Shown here piece by piece: positions 1 through 10,772 of a stretch of DNA of 64,000 nt (within the stretch, counting starts at the first letter, position 1; the number at the start of each line of letters is the position of its first letter). Below the pieces are notes generated by a model. The model had not been told where the DNA came from. It searched no databases and saw nothing but the letters and a program-made list of their open reading frames with translations. Origin of the DNA: Poronia punctata (lineage: Eukaryota > Ascomycota > Sordariomycetes > Xylariales > Xylariaceae); the NCBI GenBank assembly GCA_022579005.1, contig MU401547.1, positions 62,001-126,000 of the forward strand, read 5' to 3'. Both the position numbers and the translations under genes were made by a program.

Positions 1-1118
1 ACACTATCTAATGACATCTCGTCATCTATTTGATCCGCAATCTCTTCCCAAAGAGGACGAGTGACGGTGAGACGGCTCAGACTAACCACTCTCAGCGTAT
101 CTTTGTGGCGGCGTAACAAGTTCTGGAGTGCGCCGGACAGGCATTTCCCCCAACGGATTTGGAGTACGGAGAGGTTGGGCCGATATAGATTGTCGAAGAA
201 CCCGGTCAAATCCCAGTCTAAATCGGTTATGAGCGCTAGATGTCGGAGGTGCGGGAAGAAAGCAACAAAGTCGCCCAAGGGCTTCCCGCAAATCCAGCCG
301 GGTCCATCCCTAGACGAATACGAGTAGACGGAACTCCGACTTACGGATAGTTCCAATTCCTTGACGCTGTCAAAGGGCAAGAGACGCATCAAGTCGGGGT
401 GAGGGGGAGGAGATAGGCCTGGATACTCGCTAGGGACGCTGCCGAAGCACATGCACTCCAGGGGTACGCCACTCTTGGCTGAGGCTATGAGGATTACCAA
501 GAATGCTCGGTGCCGGGCTTCAAACTTTTCTTGTTCGTCAAGCCCGTATCCCCACCCGCATCCTAGGTGCCCGCACCTTGTCCACGGTAAGTCGTCGTCT
601 ATGCTCACGGATCTCAGATTGGGAAACCGAGCCATGGCATGGGTCACATAGGCAATACCCGTCTCCGTCGTGGCAAGGACATCCTTGACGGCCTTGTTCT
701 TCTCGATACGAAGCTGCCTGTCGCGGGACTCACCTTCATCCCACCTACCCCTGCCCCTGCCCCTGCCCCTTCCCCTGCTCCTGTCCATCATGTCGTCACA
801 ACGATAATAGTAGGGTGCCTTAACAACCTGGGAGCATGTTTGATCGAACATACGAGTGGTACTGATGGTTAAACTTTGTACCCAGTAGGCGAAAGGAGAC
901 ACGGAGAGCCGCCGCAGACGATCCAAGCTGCTGGGATTCAAGGTGACGGTGCTCTCGACAAAGAATTTGCGTCCGAATCGTTCCAGTGTTGCATTGTTAA
1001 GGCCTCTGCAGGTTGCCCGGACGTTGGGAAGGTCATCTGCAGCAAGATAGTCGCAGATCAGGTCGAGTAGCTCGACTGGCAGATTGTGAATCCCCTTTTC
1101 CACTACTACTTCAGACAT
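1..1118 (-). CDS. F-box domain protein, 3' end beyond the window
   Basis: An uninterrupted minus-strand frame runs from an ATG at 1118-1116 to the left edge without a stop, giving at least 372 residues. Residues about 11-42 (NLPVELLDLICDYL, then a Cys-Arg-Gly-Leu-Asn end) match an F-box, the Skp1-binding segment of SCF ubiquitin ligases. The rest looks like a substrate-recognition region with Leu-rich stretches (FPNLRSVSIDDD, FPHLRHLALITDLDW) typical of fungal F-box/LRR-like proteins. Around residues 112-125 a GGGGCA-type tandem repeat encodes an Arg-Gly run, an unusual low-complexity insert. The target is not predictable. The F-box call is reasonably secure; length and C-terminus are unknown because the gene is cut. 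Confidence 0.75.
   Translation of the reverse strand, partial: MSEVVVEKGIHNLPVELLDLICDYLAADDLPNVRATCRGLNNATLERFGRKFFVESTVTLNPSSLDRLRRLSVSPFAYWVQSLTISTTRMFDQTCSQVVKAPYYYRCDDMMDRSRGRGRGRGRGRWDEGESRDRQLRIEKNKAVKDVLATTETGIAYVTHAMARFPNLRSVSIDDDLPWTRCGHLGCGWGYGLDEQEKFEARHRAFLVILIASAKSGVPLECMCFGSVPSEYPGLSPPPHPDLMRLLPFDSVKELELSVSRSSVYSYSSRDGPGWICGKPLGDFVAFFPHLRHLALITDLDWDLTGFFDNLYRPNLSVLQIRWGKCLSGALQNLLRRHKDTLRVVSLSRLTVTRPLWEEIADQIDDEMSLDS
743..784. repeat. CCCCTG hexanucleotide repeat inside the F-box gene
   Basis: About six imperfect CCCCTG units on the plus strand. Read on the minus strand they encode alternating Arg-Gly in the F-box protein. The unit is a multiple of three, so copy-number change would keep the frame. 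Confidence 0.8.
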
Positions 1119-1888
1119 CTTCACCCGGTACACACTGCTTCCCCTGTCGTTTTCACTTTGTTAATCTGATATCCCATTAGGGAAAAAGCATAATGTTGGT
1201 AGCATTTGACTTACAAGAGTTTTGATAAGACGTTTGCTAGTTTCGTATAACGGCGACGAAGTCACTGTCGGGATAAGATGTGTGCAATAAGGTGATGGAA
1301 ATATCCAGGAGAAAATCACCGTAGAATATATGAGAAGGATGGAGGAAGAGGGCAGTCAGTCCAGGATATAGAGTAGTAGAGAATAGAATAGCGAGGAGAC
1401 AGACGGGTGTCTATGTTGGTTTGAATGCAGGGATATACCTAGGAGTAGGCAATCACTGTTCGTCTGCAAATGTGAACCTCACCGAAGCATCCGAGTCTCG
1501 TACATACTTGTTTTGTTACTTTGCAACATTATCTATCTACCTTTCTACCACGTTTATACTCTTCAAGGGCACGAAAAGTATAATCCTGCTCATTGCACCC
1601 CTTCACTGCACTGTGACAGGTGACAATAACTTGAATTCAATGCCTCTTTTTCTATCATCAATTCTTGTCCGATTGCTTCAAGGTCAATCTTGATTGATGG
1701 GCACCGTGCTAACTCCTATCCTCTCCTTTTCAATATTACATACTTCTCTGCTTACACTGTATTTTTAGGAGGCCTGAGAAAATAGACCTTGTCCTCGTCC
1801 TTGTTATCCGTCTACCTACCTATCTACTTGAGGCTGTTATAACAACAAGGTCTAACCTAGATGAAGAAATATAAAAAATAAAAAGATG
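1119..1888. other. Spacer, no gene seen
   Basis: Upstream region of the F-box gene and downstream side of the tRNA. Frames here start at non-ATG codons and show no family features. T-rich minus-strand sequence just below 1889 (positions 1872-1884) could serve as the Pol III terminator of the tRNA. Confidence 0.6.
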
Positions 1889-1991
1889 TGTCCTCGGTGA
1901 GGCTCGAACTCACGACCTTTGGATTACCCAATCTGGGATTGGATCATAGTCTATATGAGACCAACGCTCTAGCCAACTGAGCCACGAAGAC
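1889..1991 (-). tRNA. tRNA-Met (anticodon CAT), elongator type, with a 29-nt intron
   Basis: The minus strand folds into a full cloverleaf. The 7-bp acceptor stem pairs GTCTTCG with CGAGGAC, including one G-T pair. The D arm has GCTC/GAGC, the T arm GTGAG-TTCGAGC-CTCAC, and the discriminator base is A. The anticodon loop is CTCATAA, reading CAT, once an intron at 1925-1953 is removed. That intron sits after the base 3' of the anticodon, the standard place for nuclear tRNA introns. The 103-nt gene leaves a 74-nt mature tRNA. The body resembles elongator rather than initiator tRNA-Met. A short T run follows on the minus strand. Confidence 0.93.
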
Positions 1992-2958
1992 AGGTTTTTT
2001 TAGACCATTTCCGATGGGATGGGATGTGGTTGAATCGGTGCCGGGATAATTGGGATTTTGAATCTGGTGCGCCGGGTTGGAGGCGTGATCTAGAATTTGG
2101 ATTGGTTACGCTAGGATGTAGGTGTTATTTTATGTATTGATGGTGATATATATTATAGCATAGTAAGGTAGGTTGATAGGCATATGGATTATTTGGCTAG
2201 GGGAATTGGTGGGTGGTGCGAGGGATATGCGTTGTTTGTCACTGCTAGGTAAAGGCGGAGGTCCGTCTCCTCCGAAAGGCTATACCTAGTATGTTCGTAG
2301 TCAACAGTTATTAGGCAATGTAAAATACGGACGGCGATTCCATCTACTAACCAAAAGTTAAAAAACGTACGGTTACATGCAGCGCTATCTTTAGAATATG
2401 GTCACAGACCGCACAGTTACCGGACTCTTGTCCGTGCCGGGGGTTATGTTTTATAGTTGTGGCCGATATCTCGTTCTCCGGAGGCACGGTGTTCTAAAAG
2501 TTTACGTGTTCATAGGAAGAGATATCTACCCGCAACGTATGTCCGCGTAAGTTACTGTTTTTAATTGGGTGGATAACACATGTATTTCTACATAAAAATG
2601 TCGCCGGTATTGATAGCTGTCGGCATTACCAATCCAAGTGGTGATTCTTTTCTTTCTCCTGGCCAACTTCAGAGTGCGACAGCATATCCCTAACCTGGTG
2701 GTTCGTGCGCAAAATAGGCTTTTGCCACATTCTACGTTGGGTATTCAATGTTGCCCCTATGATGTGTCAGCAACATCGTAAACGGCCCGGGCTCCGCTCA
2801 TGGTCGGCTTGGGTCAAAGTATACCGTACCTGGTAAATGTACAGGACATGCTTGTGTCTTTCGTTATAGGAATGTGTAATTGATTGGCTTTAGGAATTAT
2901 TGTTCCCCTGAATGCCGAGTGTGAGACATGGCCAATATAAACAAAGACATTTCATTGT
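1992..2958. other. Spacer, no gene seen
   Basis: Between the tRNA 5' end and the 3' end of the transcription-factor gene. No frame longer than about 60 codons shows coding character. Confidence 0.6.
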
Positions 2959-5719
2959 TCAAGTTGCCACGCCACCAAACATGATGTCTTTGCAATTGGC
3001 AAGCCTCGTACAAGCCTCTTTCAACAATTCCGAATGCGACTGGGACAAGAGACTCGCGACAACATCGAGTAATTCTTCTAGACCGTCACACAGTGTGGCT
3101 GACGTGGCTGGATCAAGTTCGGAATGTTTCGCTATCCTTGAAAGATACTCGGACGCCTTTGTCTCTCTCCGCGCCCTATTAGGAGGCTGGGATTTGGTTG
3201 TGTGACCTTGGACTTTGAGTGCTTGTGCAAACGACCAGATGCTTAAAGTGGCAAAGTACATGATCCACGGTCGGTGGGGGTCAGAATCGGCGCGTGTCGC
3301 GTATTGGATGCCATTTCCTCCGAATTGTTGCACCGATGTTATTTTCTTCTGACGCGGGTCGAGGAGTATTCGATGAAGAAGTTTAAATGCATGAAGCATG
3401 GCATGTCTGGTAGCTGGTTGTCTTGCCCAGCCGGCCATTCGCGAGTTGACGTTCATCAGATCACGGGACGATACCTTGCGTCCTAGCAGCCGTTTCGCAC
3501 CCGCAAATACTTGGCAATCGATTATGTCGACATATAAGCTGAGGTGAGCCAAGTGGTACAAGACAGCGGCACTTTGGATCAAGCCATTTGCTGTACCCTG
3601 TTGTCCGGACGAACCTAATTCGATATCAGCAGCACCATTCGAGCGGATCACATCGTCGTAACTGCTTTTCCAGTGGTCGAATGACTTCAGCAGCATCCTG
3701 CACCACTTTTCTCTTGTATCGGAAGCACTGGGCGTGATCTCAAGCCACTTCAGGTGGGTCTCGCGATGTCGGATATGCCATCCCACGCTTAAAAGGCCGC
3801 ACATTATTATCATGCGGCCGAAAGAATGCGTATTGACTTCTTTTCCGTGAAGTGCACGCTTCAGCCCGTCAAGGAACAAGACAGGCTTTATGCCGTACAT
3901 ACGCAAGCGCTCTTCCTGATGACGCACAATCTCATGGTTTGCGCCCGACCATAAGATCTCATCACATGGCAACGGCAGACGGATCTCGTGAGGTGCCATG
4001 TCGGCGGCGTGGCCAAACATGGCAGCATGCACGATGTCCATCATGAATGCAGCAAATACCACCCTGTGCATCGATTCCGTCTCTGCCCACCGTACCCACC
4101 AAGCCCGATCATCTGTACCGGGCTCGACGCTGTTCTGGTCATCGGGTGGTGATTCTAACCCAGCTTTTCCAATAAGCGGGCTACCTCGTCTGAGTAGGTT
4201 GAGTGTGACGGAATGGTATATGTGTCCCCTTTCATGTAGTCTCCTCGTCGAGTACAATTTCTCATAAAATTCCACAAGCAAGAGTGCCTGGGCTACCCAA
4301 AGATCGACAGGAGGTGTTGCTGCGGTATCACCAAGTATGTCAAGCCGTATTGACGTGGTGACAAGATCTGCCAATGCCTTGTATTCCTCGTGTTCGCCAG
4401 TTGGGGACTGGTAGTGGATTTGAGCTGCCCCTAAAGCGATCATGACAAGGAGAAGATGTATGGAACATCTAGTAGGCGAGAATGTAGCCTGATGGATGAT
4501 AGGTAATCGTGGTGATATGACGTCCCAGTAATGGCGCAAACAGTCGTGCAAAAAGTCTAAACGTATGCCGGGTACATCGCCTCCTGACTCCTGTAAAAGA
4601 TAATCAAGCTTGGGGTCGTACTTGTTTTGTTTCTGACGAAACATGTTGACCCAGTTTATGATTTCGATACGCCGATTCTCGGATATCATTTCATCCGGCA
4701 TATCGGTATGATGAGGTGGTGTACGGTCAACTTGAGACCGACTTGTTAGAGACTCGTGGTCATAATGGATATTGTTGTTGAAAGGGGACTCAAGTCCACC
4801 GTCCAAAAATGAGAGATTAGCTACATTGAAATCTGGATAATTGCGCTGGCTGTCAAAAAGCCAGAGGGCAAAGTTAGTATTCATGTCCGAGGCATCCGGT
4901 ACCTGCAAGTCAGGAAACGTTATAAACGTGGAGTGATCTTGCAAAGAGGGCTGTGGTTGAGGAAAGTAGCTAGTCTTTGGTGGTAACATGCTTGCTTGCT
5001 CCATAGGCTGGGGCCAAGTCGGGGTTGGTGGACCTAGTGAAGATGGGTTTGGCTGTGTATGCATCGTAGTGTTAGGACTCAACAACACCGAAGCATTACG
5101 AGGCATGCTAGTGGGTTGCGTAAATGTAGATGGTGGCGGTGGTGGCGGCGGAGGCCGGTTAGACTGCTGCTGCTGCTGTCCTTGCCCTGATACTAGCCTG
5201 GAGGCTGAACTGGGAGGTGCCGGGCCAAGTGCCAACGTAGAGGATGGACCAGGCTGACCATTGTTAACAGCACCCGGTGATGATATAGAACCGCCATCTG
5301 AAGAAGGTTCCTTGGCCGTGATGCTGAAACTACTTGCCCGGTTTCTAGGGACATAAGATGTAGAATGACGCTTTTTATGTCTCATCAGTAAGTCCTGACG
5401 GACAAACATCTGATTGCAGTCAGGCACATCGCATTTGAAGATCTGTCTGGGTTCGTCTGACGGAAAGAGCACAAGGTCAGTCCAGGTCGTACATGGAAGG
5501 AGGACCCACAGCCACGCGATCCAATGGAGGGTCGGATCATCCAGCCTTACGGTTTAACTGATGCCGTTGTAGGTGCTCATGGCGCGAGTATATCTTATCG
5601 CAGCCTGGCCAGTCACAGGGGAATTTCTTCGGCGCACCCTTCCGGCTGGCTCGTTTATAGATGATAACAGGTCCCGAGGAACCCGTTTCCGATGTTTGCT
5701 GCTGCTGCTGGGACGCCAT
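2959..5719 (-). CDS. C2H2 zinc-finger transcription factor with fungal-specific regulatory domain
   Basis: Two exons: 5719-5551 and 5456-2959, with a 94-nt GTAAGG...CAG intron; 888 residues. Splicing joins RHQLN to HEPRQIF, completing the first finger and leading into the second. Finger 1 (about residues 33-57) is CDWPGC...HEHLQRHQLNH; finger 2 (about 64-88) is CDVPDC...RQDLLMRHKKRH. This tandem pair is typical of fungal C2H2 regulators. Low-complexity Gln, Ser and Pro tracts follow, including QQQQQ and an eight-Pro run. A middle segment from about residue 320 (IINWVNMFRQ, LRHYWDVISPRLPIIHQATF) matches the fungal-specific transcription factor domain. It is a nuclear DNA-binding protein; targets are unknown. 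Its promoter, holding a 16-bp minisatellite, is shared with the divergent gene at 6484. Confidence 0.9.
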
Positions 5720-6483
5720 GGGTCAATGACATCGCCAAGTCATCGGCTTTGGGGAACCGGATATCTCACATCCCCTTCTTCGGGTATACGTTGGGGGGGA
5801 TGGGAAAGCTAAAGCGGCCAGGAACGGTTCGATGGGGGTCCGAATGGTGTTTTTGAACGTCTGAATTGAGGGGATTTCCCAATCAAACGTGGCGCGCGGG
5901 GGTGATCCAAGTGGGGAATAGCGTGGGGCAGCCAACGATACCAAGTCGGGGGTAGACGTGGGGGTTGGGACTTGCTTGTTACTATGTAACGAATCCAGAC
6001 AGAAACAAACATCCTACCTGTATGTCGTTGTCTCGTACAAACCTTGCAATGCCCATTCCATACAATGTCTATCCCATACAATGTCTATCCCATACAATGT
6101 CTATCCCATACAATGTCTATCCCATACAATGTCTATCCCATACAATGTCCATTCCATATAATGCCCATTATGAAACAAAGACAACACGCCTCAGCCATAC
6201 TGACTTGAAAGAAAATGTTGATGTTTGGACAAGGGACCAATAATGTTCAAGCTGGTTGTTTAAAGCCCAAGTCCTTTATTATTCACTTCGTGGACTGTAT
6301 ACTGTTCTCGATATGGACAAAGGCCTGTCGTCAAACCAACTCTGGTTTTTCTACTTTAACTAGACATCCTCCCGCTTTTGGTGTCGCTTGTGAGCAGGTA
6401 AACACGCAAAGCTCAACCCGAATCACATAAGCAACACAACTCCACTACAGCTAATTGAAAACATCAAAGCCGACTATTTAGAA
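5720..6483. promoter_or_regulatory. Divergent promoter region between the C2H2 factor and the Gfd2-like gene
   Basis: A 764-bp intergenic region feeding two divergent genes. Apart from the minisatellite at 6045-6170 I see no convincing TATA box or operator. The small frames here are products of the repeat. Confidence 0.5.
6045..6170. repeat. 16-bp minisatellite in a shared promoter
   Basis: Nearly eight copies of a 16-bp unit, TACAATGTCTATCCCA, with unit starts at 6045, 6061, 6077, 6093, 6109, 6125, 6141 and 6157. The five units beginning at 6061-6125 are identical; the edge units diverge (ATGCCCATTCCA type). It lies about 330 bp upstream of the transcription-factor ATG and 310 bp upstream of the ATG at 6484. 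Confidence 0.95.
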
Positions 6484-7266
6484 ATGATAGGAATTACAGG
6501 ATACTTTAGCCGCATCGCCTCGCCTCGGCTTCTACGACCTTTACAGCGCCTCATAGACAGCTTGTTTTTGGGATATATCTGTTCATGGCTCAAGGCAGTC
6601 GGTAACGTAATATTCCTTAGAAAAAGGAAAGACTCAGATGGGAACATACTACATGAAGACCGTCTGTCTTCGCTATGGGGCCATCCGAAAAAGACGGATG
6701 TCGTGTTCGTGGCTCTGTGCGTCGGTACTTCAAGCGGATCAGCGGATGAAATCACAGAAGTTGCGTTAGCTACGTGGTGCTTAGACGATGATCTCGACTT
6801 CAGACCTAGCCGGATGCACTGGTGCATTCAAGACACCTACGGCGATGACGGCAACTCAGCTGGTATGGAAAGCCTGGCTCTCTTAACCGGGAGCTCTCTA
6901 ATCCCGAGATCGTATCTCGAATTTGTACTAGAAGAAGAGTTCAGGTGCTTGACACAAGAGTACCAAAACATATGTCTGGTAGGACACGATATCAGCACAA
7001 CACTGCATGTCCTAAGTAGGTACTGGAAAGCGCCCAACTCGGCGATCATGGTCGATACGAGGAATATATTACGATCACTGAGTTCGCAGCCAAATCACAC
7101 TACCATCCACGAGGGTTCCCAGACCGTGCTTCGGAACGCAAATCGATACCATAACACAGGTCACGTCGAAGACGATGCTCAAGATACAATCGCTTTTGTT
7201 CAAACTCTTGGGAGGGACATCCTGAAGAATCCTCATTTATACGAGCAACCCATTTATCAACATTAA
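6484..7266 (+). CDS. Gfd2/YDR514C-like protein with degenerate DEDDh-nuclease fold
   Basis: A single-exon frame of 260 residues from ATG to TAA. The segment TDVVFVALCVGT...ITEVALATW (residues 71-98), LVGHDISTTLHVL (165-177), the strand ending VDTRNI (190-195) and YHNTGHVEDDAQDTI (222-236) follow the order of the RNase-H/DEDDh exonuclease-like domain found in fungal Gfd2/YDR514C proteins. The first acidic motif, normally an Asp-x-Glu after the first strand, reads CVG here, so metal-dependent catalysis looks lost. The later Asp (169), His (223) and Asp residues persist. Role and partners are unknown. It converges on the HET gene, 157 bp away. I infer the family from motif order; fold-level comparison would settle it. 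Confidence 0.6.
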   Translation: MIGITGYFSRIASPRLLRPLQRLIDSLFLGYICSWLKAVGNVIFLRKRKDSDGNILHEDRLSSLWGHPKKTDVVFVALCVGTSSGSADEITEVALATWCLDDDLDFRPSRMHWCIQDTYGDDGNSAGMESLALLTGSSLIPRSYLEFVLEEEFRCLTQEYQNICLVGHDISTTLHVLSRYWKAPNSAIMVDTRNILRSLSSQPNHTTIHEGSQTVLRNANRYHNTGHVEDDAQDTIAFVQTLGRDILKNPHLYEQPIYQH

Positions 7267-7423
7267 TATCGCAGATAGAGGACCCGCTCAGAAAAGATGG
7301 CGCCACCGTGATGGGGATACTTCTCTTGAGATTGCAGGGCTCTATGCGTCTCGTATCGCTAATTGTATATATATATTGCTCATTTACAAGCATGCGCAAA
7401 CCATGAAGACTTTTTTTTTCTTT

Positions 7424-9229
7424 TCATGTCTCTCTCACCCAAGCGTTCCTGACCTGTTCTCTAAGTATAATATGCGTTATCAAGTATGGTCGCCCAAATG
7501 CATCGTAGTATCCTGCCTCGAAGTGAATCTTTGGGCTCATTCCTAAGTTAGACGGTTGTTGCTCAGAAATACCATATTTGTGTTCGAGCAATCCATGAAG
7601 CTCCTGCATTTTAGTTATCGTGTTGCAGCAGCTCCCACCGGCCGAGTGCGGTTTCCTCCCAAATAAACATGACCATGCGCTCTGAGAACTTATTTGCATC
7701 AAGCACTGGAGGTCCTGATAGAGGATTACTGTTGACGACCACTTAACTGGTCTAGAGCGCTCGTCCCACGCCACGGAAAGTAAAGCTGCAAAACTTCCAT
7801 AGGAGACAAGGTCATGGGAGATTGATGAGATTTCCCTCCCCTTCAATGGCATTAGTTGAAGGTTGCTGAGGGGGTATACTTTGTCAAATGTCATGCCACT
7901 GGAGCTTAGTGTACCCGAACTAATAACAACGAAAAGGCCGGATGGTAGGATTCTGGGGTGCTGCCCGAAAGGGTGCTCGAGAATGTTTTGCTTCAGCTCT
8001 ACACAAAACCCATCTGCGCCGGGATTCATGCTTATAAACAAGTCCTTGGCTTTTGGCTTCCCTCTAAAAGAATAAGATTGCTCAAGGGCTATTCTTGAGG
8101 ATGGTTGGTGAACCCGCACACTCTGTCTGGCCCCAAAATGAAGCAGTGTGATCCAGACCTGGAAGTGTCGGCTGTGACCTTTTCTATTAATTGCGGTGGC
8201 TTCGTTGGGGTAATTTCGGAGTTCCTGTACGCAATTAAGCCCAGCTATACAAGCATTCTGCTGCAATAACTCCATTACTTCGAGTTTAATCGATATTCCA
8301 AGGTTAGTGACTGAGAACGGGTTGCGGTACAAGTCGCGAGCCCGTACAATGGAACCACAAGAGCGAAAAGACGCAGGAGACAACGCTAGTGCACCCATCC
8401 AATGTGTTTTCTCTTCCATGGATGCATCCCATGCAAGAATACTATGATCGTCGGAGACCTTCATGATCTTCTGTTGTAGCCGGCGAAATGCCGTCGATCC
8501 CTCGCCGTACAATAGTGACATATTGACCTTGAAAATTCCCAAAAGGGAGTATGCAATGTCCTCTGGTCGTGTGGTCTGCCTATCAGCAGCCCAACTCATC
8601 CGCTGCGCAATCGAATACTCAGGAACCGTATCCCGATCCTTCAACGCCCCGATATGAATCCTCGTAACCCGAGAAATCCTCTCCGCAAGCACCGCCCTAT
8701 CGCCTAGATCCATCCACTTCGAATCATAAAACACCACTTTCGAAGGAGCAAGTAATTCCTGCAATGTCCAGCCGCGCGTAAACCATCTACTCTGATCAAA
8801 ACTCCCATCAGGGACGGTAGAGTTTTTCGGATTATGTGTATAATCCGCGAGATAGGCGTAGCAGATCACGGAATCCCGATACCATGCGTACATGCTATTG
8901 ATAGCTTCGGATAGCTCGGCGGAACTGCGCTTGTCTATGCAGTTTGTGTCGCACCATAGGTAGGAGATTCCGTCGCGTTTGGCGCGGGAGCAGGAGTTGA
9001 GGATTTTGTGGAAGCCGGTTTTGGTTCGGATGGTTTTGATTTCTTGCGCTTGTGCTTGGTGGTGGGAAGAATGGTGGTGGGAGTGCGAGTGGTGGGTTGG
9101 GTTGACGGCGAAGAGGTAGTCTTGGAATGTCACTTCTTCGGATCCCCATGTGTGTGAGAGGATTGCGTAAGGGGGGATGTTGGTGAAGAATTCGATGAGT
9201 TGGAGGGTGTTTACGTCTATTAGACGCAT
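7424..9229 (-). CDS. HET-domain (heterokaryon incompatibility) protein
   Basis: Single exon, 601 residues. I chose the ATG at 9229 because MRLIDVNTLQL is the usual HET-family start; the frame stays open upstream but without conserved sequence. HET motifs appear in order: YAILSHTWG (21-29), YLWCDTNCIDK, SSAELSEAINSMY, RGWTLQELLAPS, SWAADRQTTRPEDIAYSLLGIF and LLYGEG. These domains mediate nonself recognition and cell death in filamentous fungi. A His-rich insert lies at residues 45-57, between the first two motifs, where many relatives have a short linker. The C-terminal half has no recognised domain (no NACHT, ankyrin or WD repeats). The paralogue-like gene at 40581 shares the architecture. 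Confidence 0.9.
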   Translation of the reverse strand: MRLIDVNTLQLIEFFTNIPPYAILSHTWGSEEVTFQDYLFAVNPTHHSHSHHHSSHHQAQAQEIKTIRTKTGFHKILNSCSRAKRDGISYLWCDTNCIDKRSSAELSEAINSMYAWYRDSVICYAYLADYTHNPKNSTVPDGSFDQSRWFTRGWTLQELLAPSKVVFYDSKWMDLGDRAVLAERISRVTRIHIGALKDRDTVPEYSIAQRMSWAADRQTTRPEDIAYSLLGIFKVNMSLLYGEGSTAFRRLQQKIMKVSDDHSILAWDASMEEKTHWMGALALSPASFRSCGSIVRARDLYRNPFSVTNLGISIKLEVMELLQQNACIAGLNCVQELRNYPNEATAINRKGHSRHFQVWITLLHFGARQSVRVHQPSSRIALEQSYSFRGKPKAKDLFISMNPGADGFCVELKQNILEHPFGQHPRILPSGLFVVISSGTLSSSGMTFDKVYPLSNLQLMPLKGREISSISHDLVSYGSFAALLSVAWDERSRPVKWSSTVILYQDLQCLMQISSQSAWSCLFGRKPHSAGGSCCNTITKMQELHGLLEHKYGISEQQPSNLGMSPKIHFEAGYYDAFGRPYLITHIILREQVRNAWVRET

Positions 9230-10772
9230 CGTGGTCGTTGGTGAGGGTTGTTGAGGGGGGAATAGGGGTAAGGGGGTGTTGGTGAGAGTGTGTATCTGAT
9301 GACACTGATGGACTGTGGTCGGTTTGATGATGGTACGGAAAACAGATGAATATCGCCATGAAGATAGCCATGATATATAGTTACTCTCCCCCTGACGGAG
9401 GGTTTTCATCATGGCAGCTATCATATCTCGTCTTCCATAACTTCAATAGTCCGACTGAGGGTCATGAAAGGGGAAGCGACGACATGATGGTCATAAGTGA
9501 CAGTCTTGAGGTGTTAAGATAGGACGTCAAACCAGTCGCAACCGAAAGATGAGGAACGACACGAGATATCATATTGAACTTCAGCTCCTCAGCTTTACTT
9601 ATCCATCTCTCGATGTGAGTTAGCAAAGCAGACCGACCTACCCTACGATCGCGTACTGAGCGATGAACGCAGCTAGTTTTTGTGACCATGATACAATTAG
9701 TGTCCCAGTTCTCAAGAGCAGAATACAGACAGTTAAGACTGTGTGGTGCTTGGGAAAGGTGTATTAGTCTATCATCATTTTAGGGGATACGATTGCCATG
9801 ATTTCAGAACGACTACATAATCCCACGAGTTTCGAACATATAGCAACATTGACCACCACCAAAAAGAACGAAGTATGTATATCAAATCCTCTAACACACT
9901 TCCGGAGTTGATACCTCGTTTCTCATACAGTCCTCATTCAGATGAAGAGAGTCAGCCTTCAAAGTGGCTTCAAAATATTGCTCAACTTCAGCTGTGATCT
10001 AGATGAGAGCGCCATCTAGGTTAGACAACCTAGCTTAACTTAGAAACCTGTGTACTGCCTTGAAACTCAAGTACCTATCACATCATTACTCATGAACACA
10101 CTCTTTTAACTTTTTGTTTAGATCAGATACGACTGGCTGACAGCCGAGGGGACTTATTCCCTCTTAGACTACGACTAGGCAAGAGTGAGAGATAACCATT
10201 TTTAAATACCTATACAAGACGGATACACCACACGACAGCCATGAAACCACATGAAGAAACCGATATAATACATCTTCTATCGCTTCTAACTGGCGATTAA
10301 AGTAAGTTCCTTCGGCGTCTCTAGCCGAACAGGTCGAATGAGACTAGACTAACCAACTTAGATATATCAGCCTTTTCGGGCGCCGGCATGGACCTAAATA
10401 AAAAGGAACCCTTTCTTCTTTGTCTGGCCCGAACTGAAGTTGCCGAACTTGAGAGGTACACTTTTAGCTAATATGCCATGGTCAGGGGCTAGGCCTTAGT
10501 GAGATTGGATGGTAGCGTAGATCCGCCATGAATATCACATCTCGGATATCCAGATGCTCCAAGTTCGACGTATGGCAAAGTCGACACCCATCTCTGCTAT
10601 TAAATTTTACTTAGCAACAGTATAATACTGCTTATACGGCATATCTTCGGCTGAAGCATCATATAGTCATCAGGGATCACGAAATGACACATCACGGGGT
10701 TTAATTTGCTCTTCAAACATAAAACACGCTTCTCTTTGTATCATTAATAGTAGCTATACCATGTCAACCGCT
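9230..10772. other. Spacer, no gene seen
   Basis: Upstream of the HET gene and downstream of apm1. A 75-codon minus-strand frame at 9462-9689 has no recognisable content and no splice-linked extension. Confidence 0.6.

Noticed and set aside
6045..6170. CRISPR-like array
   Set aside because: Units are directly abutting with no spacers, and the genome is eukaryotic; it is a minisatellite.
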